Below are positions 1 through 9,027 of a stretch of DNA of 64,000 bases, one piece after another. Position numbers and translations under genes: made by a program. Source of the DNA: Kiritimatiellaceae bacterium (GTDB taxonomy: Bacteria > Verrucomicrobiota > Kiritimatiellia > Kiritimatiellales > Tichowtungiaceae); assembly GCA_013141415.1 (NCBI GenBank), contig JABFQY010000003.1:271729-335728 (forward strand), given 5' to 3'. Each line of letters opens with the position of its first letter. Within the stretch, counting starts at the first letter, position 1. The notes under the pieces were generated by a model, which had not been told where the DNA came from, ran no database searches, and worked only from the letters and a program-made list of their open reading frames with translations.

Positions 1-1171
1 GGCCCAGTTCGCGCGTGGTGAGTACATAATCCACATCGCGGACACCGCTATCATCCATCTCTTCACGCTGGCTCTCAAACTTCTTGGCCGTGCACGGCAT
101 GACGGAAACGACCACCATATCCTCCGGCTTCACGCCGATCTTCTGTGCATAATAGGTCTTGGCGACCGCGCCGAACATCTGCTGCGGCGATTTGCAGGTC
201 GAAAGATTCGGCAGAAATTCGGGATAATAATATTCCGCGAAGTTAATCCAGCCGGGCGAACAGCTGGTAAACATCGGTAACGGAACTTTTTCGCCGTCCA
301 CCAGCGCTTTTTTTAAACGCGTCAGCAGTTCGGTGCCCTCTTCCATGATGGTGAGGTCGGCAGTGAAGTTCGTATCGAACACGCCGTTGAAGCCAAGTGC
401 GCGCAATGCGCTAACCATCTTACCGGTGACGCGGGTGCCCGGTTCGCAACCGAAGCATTCGCCGAGCGCGGCGCGAATAGCCGGTGCCGTCTGCACAACG
501 ACTGTTTTCTTCGGATTTTCGAGTTCTTTCCAGACCGCTTCCACATGGCTCTTTTCAGAAATAGCACCCACCGGACAAACGGCGGCGCACTGTCCGCATT
601 GCACGCACGCCACGCCATCCAGATTCAGCGTGAAGGCCGGGCCGATCACGGTATCGAAGCCGCGTCCCTGCGGATGCAGTGCACCGACGCCCTGCACCTG
701 CGAACAGACGGTGACACAACGGCGGCACTTGATGCACTTGGAGTTGTCACGAACCAGCGCCGGTGTGCTGTTGTCGATACGGGCTTTAGCTTTTTCACCT
801 TCGTAGGCGATTTCGCGAATTCCCAGCTCGGAGGCCAGCGCCTGCAACTCACAGTCCTGATTGCGGTCACAGACCGGACAGTTGCCGTTGTGTTCGGAAA
901 GAAGCAATTCGACCACCTGTCGGCGTGCGGCGCGGACACGCGGACTGTTGGTTTTAATATCCATTCCGTTCGCTACCGGCGTCGAGCAGGCCGCCATCAG
1001 CGTACGCGCACCGGCAATTTCGACCAGACAGACACGGCAGGCACCGATCGGCTCGCGCTTCTCAAGAAAGCAGAGTGTCGGAATTCGAATTCCGGCACGG
1101 CGCGCTGTTTCCAGAATGGTCGCACCATCCGGCGCTTCAATGGATTTTCCGTTGATCGTCAGTTTATACAT
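1..1171 (-). CDS. hydA: [FeFe]-hydrogenase catalytic subunit, first copy (C-terminus cut off by window edge)
   Basis: Catalytic subunit that reduces protons or oxidises H2 at the H-cluster in a trimeric cytoplasmic HydABC-type enzyme. The frame is open to base 1, giving 390 visible residues. In order it shows an N-terminal [2Fe-2S] domain (CFLEKREPIGAC and following Cys, about residues 28-65), a His-Cys3 cluster site (H then CPVCDRNQDC), two [4Fe-4S] motifs (CIKCRRC and CVQCGQC), then the start of the H-cluster domain with TSCSPGW (Cys304, Ser305) and MPCTAKKFE near residue 357. The third motif lies off the window. The start ATG follows a GAGGAGG-type ribosome site and overlaps the stop of the upstream fusion gene by 8 bases, so the two are translationally coupled. 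Odd: L1 reads TSCSPGW where the second copy has TSCCPAW. Confidence 0.95.
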   Translation of the reverse strand, partial: MYKLTINGKSIEAPDGATILETARRAGIRIPTLCFLEKREPIGACRVCLVEIAGARTLMAACSTPVANGMDIKTNSPRVRAARRQVVELLLSEHNGNCPVCDRNQDCELQALASELGIREIAYEGEKAKARIDNSTPALVRDNSKCIKCRRCVTVCSQVQGVGALHPQGRGFDTVIGPAFTLNLDGVACVQCGQCAAVCPVGAISEKSHVEAVWKELENPKKTVVVQTAPAIRAALGECFGCEPGTRVTGKMVSALRALGFNGVFDTNFTADLTIMEEGTELLTRLKKALVDGEKVPLPMFTSCSPGWINFAEYYYPEFLPNLSTCKSPQQMFGAVAKTYYAQKIGVKPEDMVVVSVMPCTAKKFESQREEMDDSGVRDVDYVLTTRELG

Positions 1172-4100
1172 TGGAGGCCTCCTCATTACATGCCGTGCAT
1201 TTTCCATAGTCACAACGCAAACAGCGCCGGGCCTGCCGAACCGCTTCGGATTCATTCCACGACTGCTCCACTTCATCAAAGTTACTGCGCCGTTTATCAA
1301 CCGGCATCATCCGCAGTTTCTCTCGCGGATACGGCACCGGCTCGGAATCAGGGTCGTAGTTGGTGGTGTTTTCCTGCTCAGCGCGCCAAAAGGCATGCTT
1401 CCCGCCGCTCAGAAGTTGATCTATGCCGACCGCCGCACGTTCGCCGTCGCCGATCGCGTGAACCACCGACATCGGCCCGGTCACGGAATCGCCACCGGCA
1501 AAAACACCTTCTAGAGAAGTTTTTCCGGTAACCGGATCGGCTTTAATCCATCCGCGTTCATCAAGTGCCAGTGCCCCGCCGAATACCGAACCGTCGAGTG
1601 CTTGGCCGACTGCCATAATGACCTGATCGGCTGCGACAACGAAACTTTCGTCCTTGCCCGCTTCGGGGCGGCGACGACCGGAACGGTCGAATTCGCCCAG
1701 ATGCATGTGAAGACATTTCACGCCAGTGATTTTGCCTTTGGCAGCGACGATTTCTTCCGGTGCCGTCAGCGCTTCAATCGTTACGCCTTCCTGAAGTGCT
1801 TCTTCAATCTCTTCGGCGTAAGCAGGCATTTCTTCGCGGGTGCGGCGATACAGCACCGTCACCGAATCCGCGCCAAGGCGGATCGCGGTGCGCGCGGCGT
1901 CAATCGCGGCGTTACCGCCGCCGATCACAACAACCTTTTTGCCGACCGGCACCGAGCCGCGAATGTTGTACTCGCGCAGAAACGCCATGGCATCCGCCAC
2001 GCCTTTTGCGTCACTGCCCGGCAGTTCAACGCGGATTCCTTCCGGCGCGCCGATGGCGACAAAAACAGCCTCGTATCCATCGTCTTTCAAACTTTGGATG
2101 GTGAAATCTTTGCCGAGCGTTTTGCCGGTTTTTATTTTTACGCCCATGTTTTCAACAAGGCGGATTTCGCGAGCGAGCGTTTCACGCGGCAGGCGGTAGG
2201 CCGGAATGGCCTGAACCAGCATGCCGCCGGGGCGGGCCTCTTTTTCAAAGACGACCGGTTTATAGCCGAGGCGGGCGAGGAAAAAGGCGCACGAAATACC
2301 AGCCGGGCCGCCGCCGATGATTGCGATTTTCTTTTTCGCGTTTGCCCCGTTGGCGCGGACTTCCGGCATCTGCAGTTCTTTTTCCTGATCCACCATGAAG
2401 CGTTTCACGCCGCGGATAGAAACGGAATTATCGAGCGAGGCGCGGCGGCATTTATCTTCACAGGTATGGAAGCAGACGCGGGCGCAAACGCTGGCAAACG
2501 GATTACGGCTGCGATGAAGTTTGAGTGCTTCGTCGTAGCGCTTTTCGCCGACCAGCGAAACAAAGCCGGGAATATCCACTCCAGCCGGACAGGCGCTCTG
2601 GCACGGCGCGCGCACCAGCGAGGCGCAGACGCCCGCACGGCAGTGGCGATCGCGGATATGTTCGACATATTCTTCGCGGAAGTGGCGGATGGTCGAAAGC
2701 ACCGGATTGGGCGCGGTCTGCCCCAGTCCGCAAAGTGAGCCCTGCTTGATGAACTCGCCGAGTTCGATCAACCGGTCAATGTCATCCATGCGCCCCTGCC
2801 CGTCGCAGATGCGCGTCAGGATTTCGAGCATCCGTTTGGTGCCGACACGGCATGGCACGCATTTGCCGCAGGATTCCTCCTGCACAAATTCGATGAAGAA
2901 ACGGGCGACGTCCACCATGCAGGCATCATCGTCCATGACGATCAATCCGCCTGAACCCATGATGGCGCCGAGTTCGCTGAGCGATTCGTAATCGAGCGGT
3001 ACATTCAAATGCTGACGCGGAATACAGCCGCCGGACGGGCCGCCGAGCTGGGCGGCTTTGAACGGCTTGTTGTTCACGATGCCGCCGCCGATATCGTAGA
3101 TCAGTTCGCCGAGCGGCGTGCCGACCGGAACTTCGACCAAACCGGTGTTACGAACCGCACCAGCCAGCGCAAACACTTTGGTGCCTTTGCTCTTTTCGGT
3201 TCCGAACGAAGCGTACCACTGTGCGCCCTTGCCGATAATGGCTGGCACGTTAGCAAAAGTTTCTACGTTATTTAAAACCGTCGGCTTGCCCCACAGCCCT
3301 TTTTGCGCCGGAAACGGCGGACGCGGACGCGGTTCGCCGCGCTTGCCTTCGATGGAAGCCATCAGCGCGGTTTCTTCGCCGCAGACAAACGCGCCGGACC
3401 CCATACGGATTTCGAGATCGAACGAAAAGCCGCTGCCGAGAATGTTGTTACCAAGCAGTCCGTGGGCGTTGGCGTCATCAATCGCTTTCTGCAACCGGGC
3501 GACAGCCAGCGGATATTCGGCGCGCACATAAACATAACCTTGCGATGCGCCGATGGCGTATGCGCCGATAATCATCCCTTCGATCAAACTATGCGGATCG
3601 CCTTCGAGAACACTGCGATCCATGTAAGCGCCGGGATCGCCTTCGTCGGCGTTGCACAGCATATAGCGCTGATCGGACGGAGTCTGGCGGGTGAAATTCC
3701 ATTTCATCCAGGTCGGGAAGCCCGCACCGCCGCGTCCGCGCAGTCCGGAGACTTTCATCTCGCTGATCACATCATCGGCACTCATGCCGTCGAGCACTTT
3801 GCCAAGCGCCTGATAGACACCGACGTTGAGAGCATCATCAATACTTTCTGGATCAATCCGTCCGCAGTTGCGCAAAACGATTTTGGTCTGCTTCTTGAAG
3901 AAATCGATGTCGTTGATGTTGGCAACGGCCGCGCCGCCTTTGGCGTCACGGGCGACGAGCCGGTCGATTATTTTTCCGCCGACAGCGTGTGCCTTAATAA
4001 TTTCGGCGGCGTCTTCGGGTTTGACGCGCTGATAGAATGTCATGTCGTCAACCATCAGCATGACCGGTCCTTCGGCGCAGAGTCCCATACAGCCGACGGC

Positions 4101-4301
4101 GGTCACGTTGACTTTGCCGGCTAGTTTCTGTTTGAGCACTTCGTCACGCAGTGCCGCGATGACTTTGTCGGATCCGGAAGCGAGGCATCCTCCGCCTGCG
4201 CAAACCAGAATCTGTTTTACGCCTTTGGGTGCAGTATGTTCCTGCGGAATTTTGCGCAGTTCCTTGACGGATGAAATCGTTTTTTTAGCGGGCGCGATCA
4301 T
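1164..4301 (-). CDS. NuoF/HydB-type diaphorase fused to a GltD-like NAD(P)H flavoprotein
   Basis: A 1045-residue fusion expected to move electrons between NAD(P)(H), FMN, FAD and the hydrogenase FeS chain. Residues about 25-115 form a thioredoxin-like [2Fe-2S] domain (CAGGGC, GCMGLC). About 130-560 is the NuoF core, with the FMN site LRGRGGAGFPTWMKW, the NADH-site segment CGEETALMASIEGKRG and the [4Fe-4S] segment ESCGKCVPC followed by SLCGLGQTAPNP. Instead of the usual C-terminal ferredoxin domain there is a GltD/NfnL-like module from about 570: a Cys-rich linker (CQSACPAG, CARVC, CEDKC), a first Rossmann site IAIIGGGPAG and a second VVVIGGGNAA. The tail has CLRCDYGKCTAC, another possible cluster site. 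It overlaps hydC by 4 bases (ATGA) and hydA by 8. The GltD half suggests coupling to NADP(H) as well as NAD(H); that is inferred. Confidence 0.9.
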   Translation of the reverse strand: MIAPAKKTISSVKELRKIPQEHTAPKGVKQILVCAGGGCLASGSDKVIAALRDEVLKQKLAGKVNVTAVGCMGLCAEGPVMLMVDDMTFYQRVKPEDAAEIIKAHAVGGKIIDRLVARDAKGGAAVANINDIDFFKKQTKIVLRNCGRIDPESIDDALNVGVYQALGKVLDGMSADDVISEMKVSGLRGRGGAGFPTWMKWNFTRQTPSDQRYMLCNADEGDPGAYMDRSVLEGDPHSLIEGMIIGAYAIGASQGYVYVRAEYPLAVARLQKAIDDANAHGLLGNNILGSGFSFDLEIRMGSGAFVCGEETALMASIEGKRGEPRPRPPFPAQKGLWGKPTVLNNVETFANVPAIIGKGAQWYASFGTEKSKGTKVFALAGAVRNTGLVEVPVGTPLGELIYDIGGGIVNNKPFKAAQLGGPSGGCIPRQHLNVPLDYESLSELGAIMGSGGLIVMDDDACMVDVARFFIEFVQEESCGKCVPCRVGTKRMLEILTRICDGQGRMDDIDRLIELGEFIKQGSLCGLGQTAPNPVLSTIRHFREEYVEHIRDRHCRAGVCASLVRAPCQSACPAGVDIPGFVSLVGEKRYDEALKLHRSRNPFASVCARVCFHTCEDKCRRASLDNSVSIRGVKRFMVDQEKELQMPEVRANGANAKKKIAIIGGGPAGISCAFFLARLGYKPVVFEKEARPGGMLVQAIPAYRLPRETLAREIRLVENMGVKIKTGKTLGKDFTIQSLKDDGYEAVFVAIGAPEGIRVELPGSDAKGVADAMAFLREYNIRGSVPVGKKVVVIGGGNAAIDAARTAIRLGADSVTVLYRRTREEMPAYAEEIEEALQEGVTIEALTAPEEIVAAKGKITGVKCLHMHLGEFDRSGRRRPEAGKDESFVVAADQVIMAVGQALDGSVFGGALALDERGWIKADPVTGKTSLEGVFAGGDSVTGPMSVVHAIGDGERAAVGIDQLLSGGKHAFWRAEQENTTNYDPDSEPVPYPREKLRMMPVDKRRSNFDEVEQSWNESEAVRQARRCLRCDYGKCTACNEEASNV

Positions 4302-4825
4302 TGGGCGTCTCCTTTCTCACCGGCGGCATAAGCTTTCAGCAGTTCGCCGACTTTCGACGGCTTCACGCGCTGATGGACGTCGTCGTTCACCATAATGACC
4401 GGAGCGAGGCCGCAGGCACCGAAGCAGCGACCGACATCGAGCGAAAAGAGTCTGTCTTCGGTGGTCTGGCCGACATCAATACCGAGTTGTTTTTTGAGAG
4501 CAGAGAGAACCTCTTTGCCGCCGCGCACATAGCAGGCCGTGCCGAGGCAGGCGCGAACGACAAATTTTCCGCGCGGCACGGTGGAGAAGAAGGAATAGAA
4601 ACTGACCACACCGGCCACTTCGCTGTAGGGCTTATTGAAATCAGAGCTGATCTTTTTCAGCACACCTTCCGAAAGGTATCCGAACCGACCTTGCGCGATT
4701 TGCAGGGCAGGAATTAATCCGCCCGGCTTATCGCGGTATTCGTCGAGAATCTCCGTGAGCTGCAAAACCATTTCCTCTTCGGTCAATGACTCCGAACAGG
4801 CACAACACGTTGCATTCTCCGTCAT
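4298..4825 (-). CDS. hydC: NuoE/HydC-type [2Fe-2S] subunit of hydrogenase, first copy
   Basis: A 175-residue small subunit of the NADH-linked diaphorase part of the first hydrogenase. It has the NuoE fold: a helical N-terminal region and a thioredoxin-like [2Fe-2S] domain with CLGTAC (about residues 93-98) and CFGAC (about 134-138), the four expected ligands. It also begins with three extra cysteines (CCACSE), which the second copy at 11465 lacks. First gene of a leftward operon: it overlaps the next gene by 4 bases. A run of six Gs six bases ahead of the ATG is a plausible ribosome site. No Rex-operator-like sequence was seen in the 112 bases upstream. Confidence 0.93.
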   Translation of the reverse strand: MTENATCCACSESLTEEEMVLQLTEILDEYRDKPGGLIPALQIAQGRFGYLSEGVLKKISSDFNKPYSEVAGVVSFYSFFSTVPRGKFVVRACLGTACYVRGGKEVLSALKKQLGIDVGQTTEDRLFSLDVGRCFGACGLAPVIMVNDDVHQRVKPSKVGELLKAYAAGEKGDAQ

Positions 4826-4937
4826 CAGATACCCCCCGTTTTACAGATGGATGCCAAAAAGCGTTGGCAGTGTACACGAAAGATTTCGGGGATAAAAGCC
4901 GGATTCAGCCAATTTGGCAGAAAACTCCTAAAAACAA

Positions 4938-6497
4938 CTATGGAGCGACCTGTTTTCTGTCAGCATCTTTTTGAATCGCGTACAGATTTTCGCCGGCAAC
5001 AATATACAGGCACCCGTTAGCCGCAGAGCATAGCCCGTTAATCTGCCCGTTCAGCTTCGTACTGTGGAGCAGTTCCATATCTTTTCCTTCTTTGAAGATG
5101 AAAAACTCGCCCCGTCCGTTGCCTACAAATATTTTCCCGTCCGCCACCAACGTACCTGCCCGTATCTGGAACTGAGTATCAAACGTCCAGTACAACTCTC
5201 CGGTGCCTTCGTCGATGCAATGGACTTTCCCGTAAAGGTCTGCTGCGTATAAAAGCCCCTTTGAAATGGAAACCGCGCCGTTGATCAGGCCGACGCCGCG
5301 GCATTCCCATATTTTTCCGGTTTCGGTGATATCACCCTTTTTCGTTGCATCGATGCAGACGATAATTCCGTCTTCTTTCGGATGGGTCCAATCCTCGCTC
5401 AGCGAAACAAAGACGCGGTTGCTGTTACACACGGGAGCCCCGTAGATTTCAAACCGGCGGCTACCCTTAAGGTAAAAATTAGGATCAAACGACCAGATTG
5501 CCTTGAGCGTACCTGTTTTCTCCCAAAACCATTTTTTCGGCGCGGGATCAAATGCATATACCTTGCCGTCACAGCCGCCAAAAAGTATCTGTGCCTTGCC
5601 ATTCACCATGCCGACTGATGGCGTACCCCACTGTCCGTGAATTATATTTCGGCTCATCTTTTCGTTATCAACTGCAATCAGTTTCCCGGTCTTTTTATTC
5701 AGCACCATCAGGCTGGGGGTCTCTTCGTTAAAACGCGGACGCGGGAGCTTTTCGAATTCCTTTTTATCCCATCCGCAATTACCGGTTGTGGCATAGACAT
5801 AATCGCCGTAAACAAGCGGAGCAAAGGCGTACGCATTGTGGTAGTGAACGTTGGAAATGTTCTCTTCAATATCAAACATCCAGACCACATCGGCATCCGT
5901 TTTGTCGAGCGTTTGGGGCGGTTCGATCCCGTAGATTAACGCCTCATTAACAAAAGGCCCTGCATTGGTACCGAAAAGACCATCCGTCGTCAGACAGAAA
6001 AACTGCAGGTTTCCGCCGCACAGATAAAGACGGTTGCTTTCTACCACAGGCGCTGTGGTCAGTCCAAACTGCCCAGAGGTGACACCTTTTTCTTTCCCAA
6101 TGAATTGCCACAGCATCTCGCCTGTTTTTTCATCGAAGCAGTAAAGTGCTCCGCGTTTCGGAATCAGGGGGTATTTCGGACTTCCATCTTTTGCATCTGC
6201 CGCCAGATACACTTTCCCGTTCGCAATGACAGGTACTCCCATACTTTTCGCCCCGATCGGTGCCACCCATTTGATGTTTTTCCGAGGATTCTGTTCACTG
6301 CCGACCTCGAATGAATCGGGAAGTCCTTTTGTATCCGAAACCGCGTTGCGGAAAATTGTACCGCCATGCTGCGGCCAGTCGTACCGTCCGGTTCCCGGCG
6401 ACGGAAACTGAGTCTGCGACTCAGATGCGGTAGCAACCGCTATGAACAGTACGCTAAGAAGCGTGCTTATGGTAACTGCTGATACGCATTTCCGCAT
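4938..6497 (-). CDS. Secreted PQQ-type beta-propeller repeat protein
   Basis: About 519 residues with a signal peptide (MRKCVSAVTISTLLSVLF, cleavage likely near ATASES), so it acts outside the cytoplasm. Repeated blades carry the pattern hydrophobic-KVYLA, RLYLCGG, DYVYATTG, RVFVSLSED and KIFVGNGRGEF at regular spacing, typical of the PQQ_2/WD-like propeller family. The blade sequences alone do not show whether PQQ binds or which substrate is used. An ATG five codons upstream (6512) is in frame, but AGGGGG sits six bases ahead of the ATG at 6497, which is why that start was chosen. It is probably separate from the hydrogenase operon downstream, from which it is spaced by 112 bases. Confidence 0.8.
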   Translation of the reverse strand: MRKCVSAVTISTLLSVLFIAVATASESQTQFPSPGTGRYDWPQHGGTIFRNAVSDTKGLPDSFEVGSEQNPRKNIKWVAPIGAKSMGVPVIANGKVYLAADAKDGSPKYPLIPKRGALYCFDEKTGEMLWQFIGKEKGVTSGQFGLTTAPVVESNRLYLCGGNLQFFCLTTDGLFGTNAGPFVNEALIYGIEPPQTLDKTDADVVWMFDIEENISNVHYHNAYAFAPLVYGDYVYATTGNCGWDKKEFEKLPRPRFNEETPSLMVLNKKTGKLIAVDNEKMSRNIIHGQWGTPSVGMVNGKAQILFGGCDGKVYAFDPAPKKWFWEKTGTLKAIWSFDPNFYLKGSRRFEIYGAPVCNSNRVFVSLSEDWTHPKEDGIIVCIDATKKGDITETGKIWECRGVGLINGAVSISKGLLYAADLYGKVHCIDEGTGELYWTFDTQFQIRAGTLVADGKIFVGNGRGEFFIFKEGKDMELLHSTKLNGQINGLCSAANGCLYIVAGENLYAIQKDADRKQVAP

Positions 6498-6652
6498 GAT
6501 CGTCCCCCTCATAATTTGAAAATGTGAGCACCAAAACTTGCGGTGCGTTATACGCTAAAAATCCGTATCACCAAAGCCGGATTTCATAAAATTATCCGCC
6601 TTTTTACCACTCAGTGGTTGGAGCAGTTGATTTTTCCTATAAACTGCCGCCT

Positions 6653-7489
6653 ATGAAATCAATCGGAGCCCATGTCAGCGCAAGCGGCGGAGTGGAAAAC
6701 GCCCCGCTCAACGCCAAAGCGATCGGCGCGAATGCGTTCGCGCTGTTTACCAAAAACCAAAAACAGTGGGCTGCCGCACCGCTTTCCAGCGAAAGCATTC
6801 AGGCCTTCAATAAAAATTGTGCAGGCACCTTTTCCGCCGCACAGATTCTTCCGCACGACAGCTATCTCATTAACCTCGGCCATCCCGAAACCGAAGGACT
6901 GGAAAAATCACGCGCCGCGTTTCTGGATGAAATGCAGCGCTGTGAACAGCTCGGACTTGACCGGCTCAATTTTCATCCGGGAAGTCATTTGGGGAAATGT
7001 TCGGAAAGCGAATGCATTGCGCTCATCGCTGAGTCGATCAATCTGGCGCTGGCACAAACCAAAGGCGTCACCGCCGTGATTGAAAATACAGCTGGGCAAG
7101 GCACGAACATGGGCTACCGCTTCGACCAGCTCGCGGAAATGATCGCACAGGTTCATGACAAAACGCGCGTCGGCGTCTGCATTGATACCTGCCACACCTT
7201 CGCGGCGGGTTACGACCTGCGCACTGAAAAAACTTTCGCGGCGACATTTGAGGAATTCGGTAAAACCGTCGGCTTCCAATACCTGAAAGGAATGCACATC
7301 AACGATTCCAAGAAGGATATCGGAACACGGGTTGACCGCCACGAATGCCTTGGCAAAGGATTCATCGGCATCGACTGCTTCCGATTCCTGATGACGGACG
7401 AACGGTTTAACGGTATTCCATTGATTCTGGAAACTCCCGATCCATCCATCTGGGCCGATGAAATCAAACTGCTCCGCAGTTTTGAATAA
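6653..7489 (+). CDS. nfo: Endonuclease IV (AP endonuclease)
   Basis: A 278-residue TIM-barrel DNA repair enzyme that cuts 5' of abasic sites using three zinc ions. The metal ligands are visible along the chain: GAHVSASGG at the N-terminus, HPGSH, the Glu in [32 protein letters not shown] and [11 protein letters not shown], and a C-terminal ETPD. The length is normal. The ATG beginning [13 protein letters not shown] was preferred over an upstream in-frame start at 6614 because the family begins here. Divergent from the propeller gene, with a 155-base gap that should hold both promoters. Confidence 0.97.
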   Translation: MKSIGAHVSASGGVENAPLNAKAIGANAFALFTKNQKQWAAAPLSSESIQAFNKNCAGTFSAAQILPHDSYLINLGHPETEGLEKSRAAFLDEMQRCEQLGLDRLNFHPGSHLGKCSESECIALIAESINLALAQTKGVTAVIENTAGQGTNMGYRFDQLAEMIAQVHDKTRVGVCIDTCHTFAAGYDLRTEKTFAATFEEFGKTVGFQYLKGMHINDSKKDIGTRVDRHECLGKGFIGIDCFRFLMTDERFNGIPLILETPDPSIWADEIKLLRSFE

Positions 7490-7516
7490 AATAACGAATT
7501 AGGCGGACTGACCCTG

Positions 7517-7531
7517 GTGACTTTATCACCC
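7517..7531. repeat. Short hairpin after nfo
   Basis: GGTGA-CTTTA-TCACC forms a perfect 5-bp stem, enclosed by GGCGG (about 7503) and CCGCC. It has no T-run, so it is a structured spacer rather than a clear terminator. Marks the left edge of the accessory island. Confidence 0.5.
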
Positions 7532-7553
7532 GCCGCACTTGATTCCCCTCCCG

Positions 7554-7601
7554 CCAACCTGTTAAAAACATCCCGTGCCGCAAGCGTTTTTGGAAACTAA
7601 A
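7554..7601 (+). repeat. Island repeat copy A (about 45 bp)
   Basis: First of three related sequences that each precede an ORF in the island. It shares CCTG(T/C)TAAAAA near its start and CCGC..GCGTTTTT towards its end with the copies near 8112 and 8966. AAAAAC and GTTTTT form an inverted repeat around a variable centre. The next ORF starts directly after it. Confidence 0.6.
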
Positions 7602-7711
7602 TGATGAAACAAACATTCCGACCCGTGATCAAGGAGTCCGACATCGCCAGCGACGATCTATTGCATGCCCTACGCGAGCATCCACAGTCCATAGGTGGTA
7701 TCCATGAGTGA
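7601..7711 (+). CDS. Very small hypothetical protein
   Basis: A 36-residue frame (MMKQTFRPVIKESDIASDD...) too short to recognise. It is included because it starts right after the island repeat and its stop overlaps the start of the next ORF (ATG at 7704), an arrangement typical of translationally coupled genes. No function proposed. Confidence 0.35.
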   Translation: MMKQTFRPVIKESDIASDDLLHALREHPQSIGGIHE

Positions 7712-7979
7712 CCCCGCCCAGACATGCCCCAAGCACGGCGACGAGTTAATCCAGCGCTTTAATGGACTGGGATCGGCTTACTTCCAATGCCCGACCTGCA
7801 CCGCCGTGGCGCAGCAGGTCTACGTCCACCGCAAACTTAGCGACGCCGAACTCGCCGCCAAGGAAGAACGCACCAAGGTGACGTATAAACGCACGATGGC
7901 GGCTATCCGGCTCGTCCGCCGTGAGCGCACAATACCCTCGGCGGAAAAGAGAGCGAATGATCGCATCCCAATGGCTTAA
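7704..7979 (+). CDS. Small zinc-ribbon-like hypothetical protein
   Basis: 91 residues. The N-terminal half has CPKHG (residues 8-12) and CPTC about 20 residues later, a spacing compatible with one zinc-binding knuckle pair; the C-terminal half is basic (KVTYKRT, RLVRRERT). Such proteins often bind nucleic acid, but no family is recognised. It overlaps the 36-residue ORF upstream and the 55-residue ORF downstream, as if the three form one cassette. Confidence 0.5.
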   Translation: MSDPAQTCPKHGDELIQRFNGLGSAYFQCPTCTAVAQQVYVHRKLSDAELAAKEERTKVTYKRTMAAIRLVRRERTIPSAEKRANDRIPMA

Positions 7980-8124
7980 ACAGGCGATCGGAGCTGAGCA
8001 CGATATCTCGGTACTCCTGCGCCACGACGGTTTGATTTTCGCGACCGACCGTAAGCGCCTGCATTCGTTGCTCGGCGGGCCGGACGAAGTCGGGGGCAAG
8101 GCCAGCGCCGGGGTAACCTGCTAA
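7957..8124 (+). CDS. Small hypothetical protein
   Basis: 55 residues (MIASQWLKQAIGAEHDIS...) overlapping the end of the preceding gene by 23 bases. The last codons run into a GC-rich stem (GCCAGCG, pairing with CGCTGGC downstream), so the real C-terminus or even the gene is uncertain. No recognisable family. Confidence 0.3.
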   Translation: MIASQWLKQAIGAEHDISVLLRHDGLIFATDRKRLHSLLGGPDEVGGKASAGVTC

Positions 8125-8160
8125 AAATCACCCATTCCGCTGGCGTTTTTTGAAACGGAA
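8101..8160 (+). repeat. Island repeat copy B with terminator-like stem
   Basis: Second copy of the island repeat. GCCAGCG at its left pairs with CGCTGGC, which is followed by GTTTTTT, so this copy may also end transcription of the small ORFs. It shares CCTGCTAAAAA and GCGTTTTTT with copies A and C. Confidence 0.55.
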
Positions 8161-8212
8161 ATAAAGAAATAATAGACTGACACTGGGGACAGAAACGACA
8201 GGGGACTTTGAT

Positions 8213-8926
8213 ATGATAAACACACAAAAACGCCACGCAAAAAATATCCTGCGCCGAAACTCTTTAATCTGCTATGTACCTATTCACCAAAGGATGGAAC
8301 GATTAAACTACTCACGTTTAAGAGCAATCCGGGCAACGTGTTACGGATTCATTCTGCCCACCGCGCTTGTGCTTCTGGCTTTGCCCAGCGGCGCACAGCA
8401 ACCCGATGCGCGACAACTTGCCTACGATATAACCGCGTTTAACCGCATACCGCCCAACCCAGCGCCCCACGTATGCGAGCCGCCGGTACAATGGCCAGGC
8501 GTTGGACTTTGGACGCTAACCGACGGAGCGCGCGAGGAGTTGGAGACCATAGCGTTTTGCCTTTGGAATGAGGCGCACGAAGACGGCCGCCCCGCCATAG
8601 AGGCAGTAGCGAGCGTTATTCATAACCGCGCACGCTATGAGACATCGAGATACGTGGACATTATCGCAAGATCGGGCCAGTTTTCCGGGTACCGCGCGAC
8701 AGTGCCGGACGACTTCATACACCCCAACGTCCAGGCGCTCAGCTATTCCGGCGAGCTCCAAGCTTGGACAGATTGCCACTTGTACGCCGAGCGCATGATA
8801 CGGGGCGGATTCCAGCCGGCGAATAACTCAGACCATTTTTATAGTGGCCCGCCGCCGGCCTGGAGCAAAAACTTGACCAACGTACACACCAAAGGCCGAT
8901 TGACCTTTGGCCGAATGCAGAAATAA
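8213..8926 (+). CDS. SleB/CwlJ-type cell-wall hydrolase, exported
   Basis: 237 residues from this start, 210 if the ATG at 8294 is used. The second start gives a cleaner signal peptide (basic stretch, then CYGFILPTALVLLALPSGAQQ); GGGGAC eight bases ahead supports the first. The C-terminal domain matches the Hydrolase_2 (SleB) family: a catalytic-type Glu in LWNEAHEDGRPAIEAVASVI, then HNRA, then QFSGY and a final HFYSG. The enzyme should cleave glycan strands of peptidoglycan in the periplasm. It lies between two island repeats, which suggests it arrived as a cassette. Annotation of the domain is firmer than its role here. Confidence 0.8.
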   Translation: MINTQKRHAKNILRRNSLICYVPIHQRMERLNYSRLRAIRATCYGFILPTALVLLALPSGAQQPDARQLAYDITAFNRIPPNPAPHVCEPPVQWPGVGLWTLTDGAREELETIAFCLWNEAHEDGRPAIEAVASVIHNRARYETSRYVDIIARSGQFSGYRATVPDDFIHPNVQALSYSGELQAWTDCHLYAERMIRGGFQPANNSDHFYSGPPPAWSKNLTNVHTKGRLTFGRMQK

Positions 8927-8962
8927 ACCCGAACGCACCGCGCCCCCGCCACCTGCCCGCGA

Positions 8963-9014
8963 TCCTGCTAAAAACGGCCTGTCCCGCCGATGTTCGGCAA
9001 AATGAATGACAAAA
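8963..9014 (+). repeat. Island repeat copy C
   Basis: Third copy of the island repeat, the most divergent: CCTGCTAAAAAC is kept, then CCCGCCGATGTT in place of the GCGTTTTT end. It sits directly ahead of the DUF2971-like gene. Confidence 0.5.
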
Positions 9015-9027
9015 AAAGGATGAAAAA

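Noticed and set aside
1602-2738. 378-codon plus-strand frame opposite the hydB-GltD fusion
   Set aside because: Mirror of a strongly supported gene; its translation follows the codon bias of the opposite strand.
7554-9014. Integron attC sites bordering the island genes
   Set aside because: The repeats have inverted AAAAAC/GTTTTT ends but not the RYYYAAC and GTTRRRY cores, and copies B and C lack a conserved AAC/GTT. No integrase is visible.
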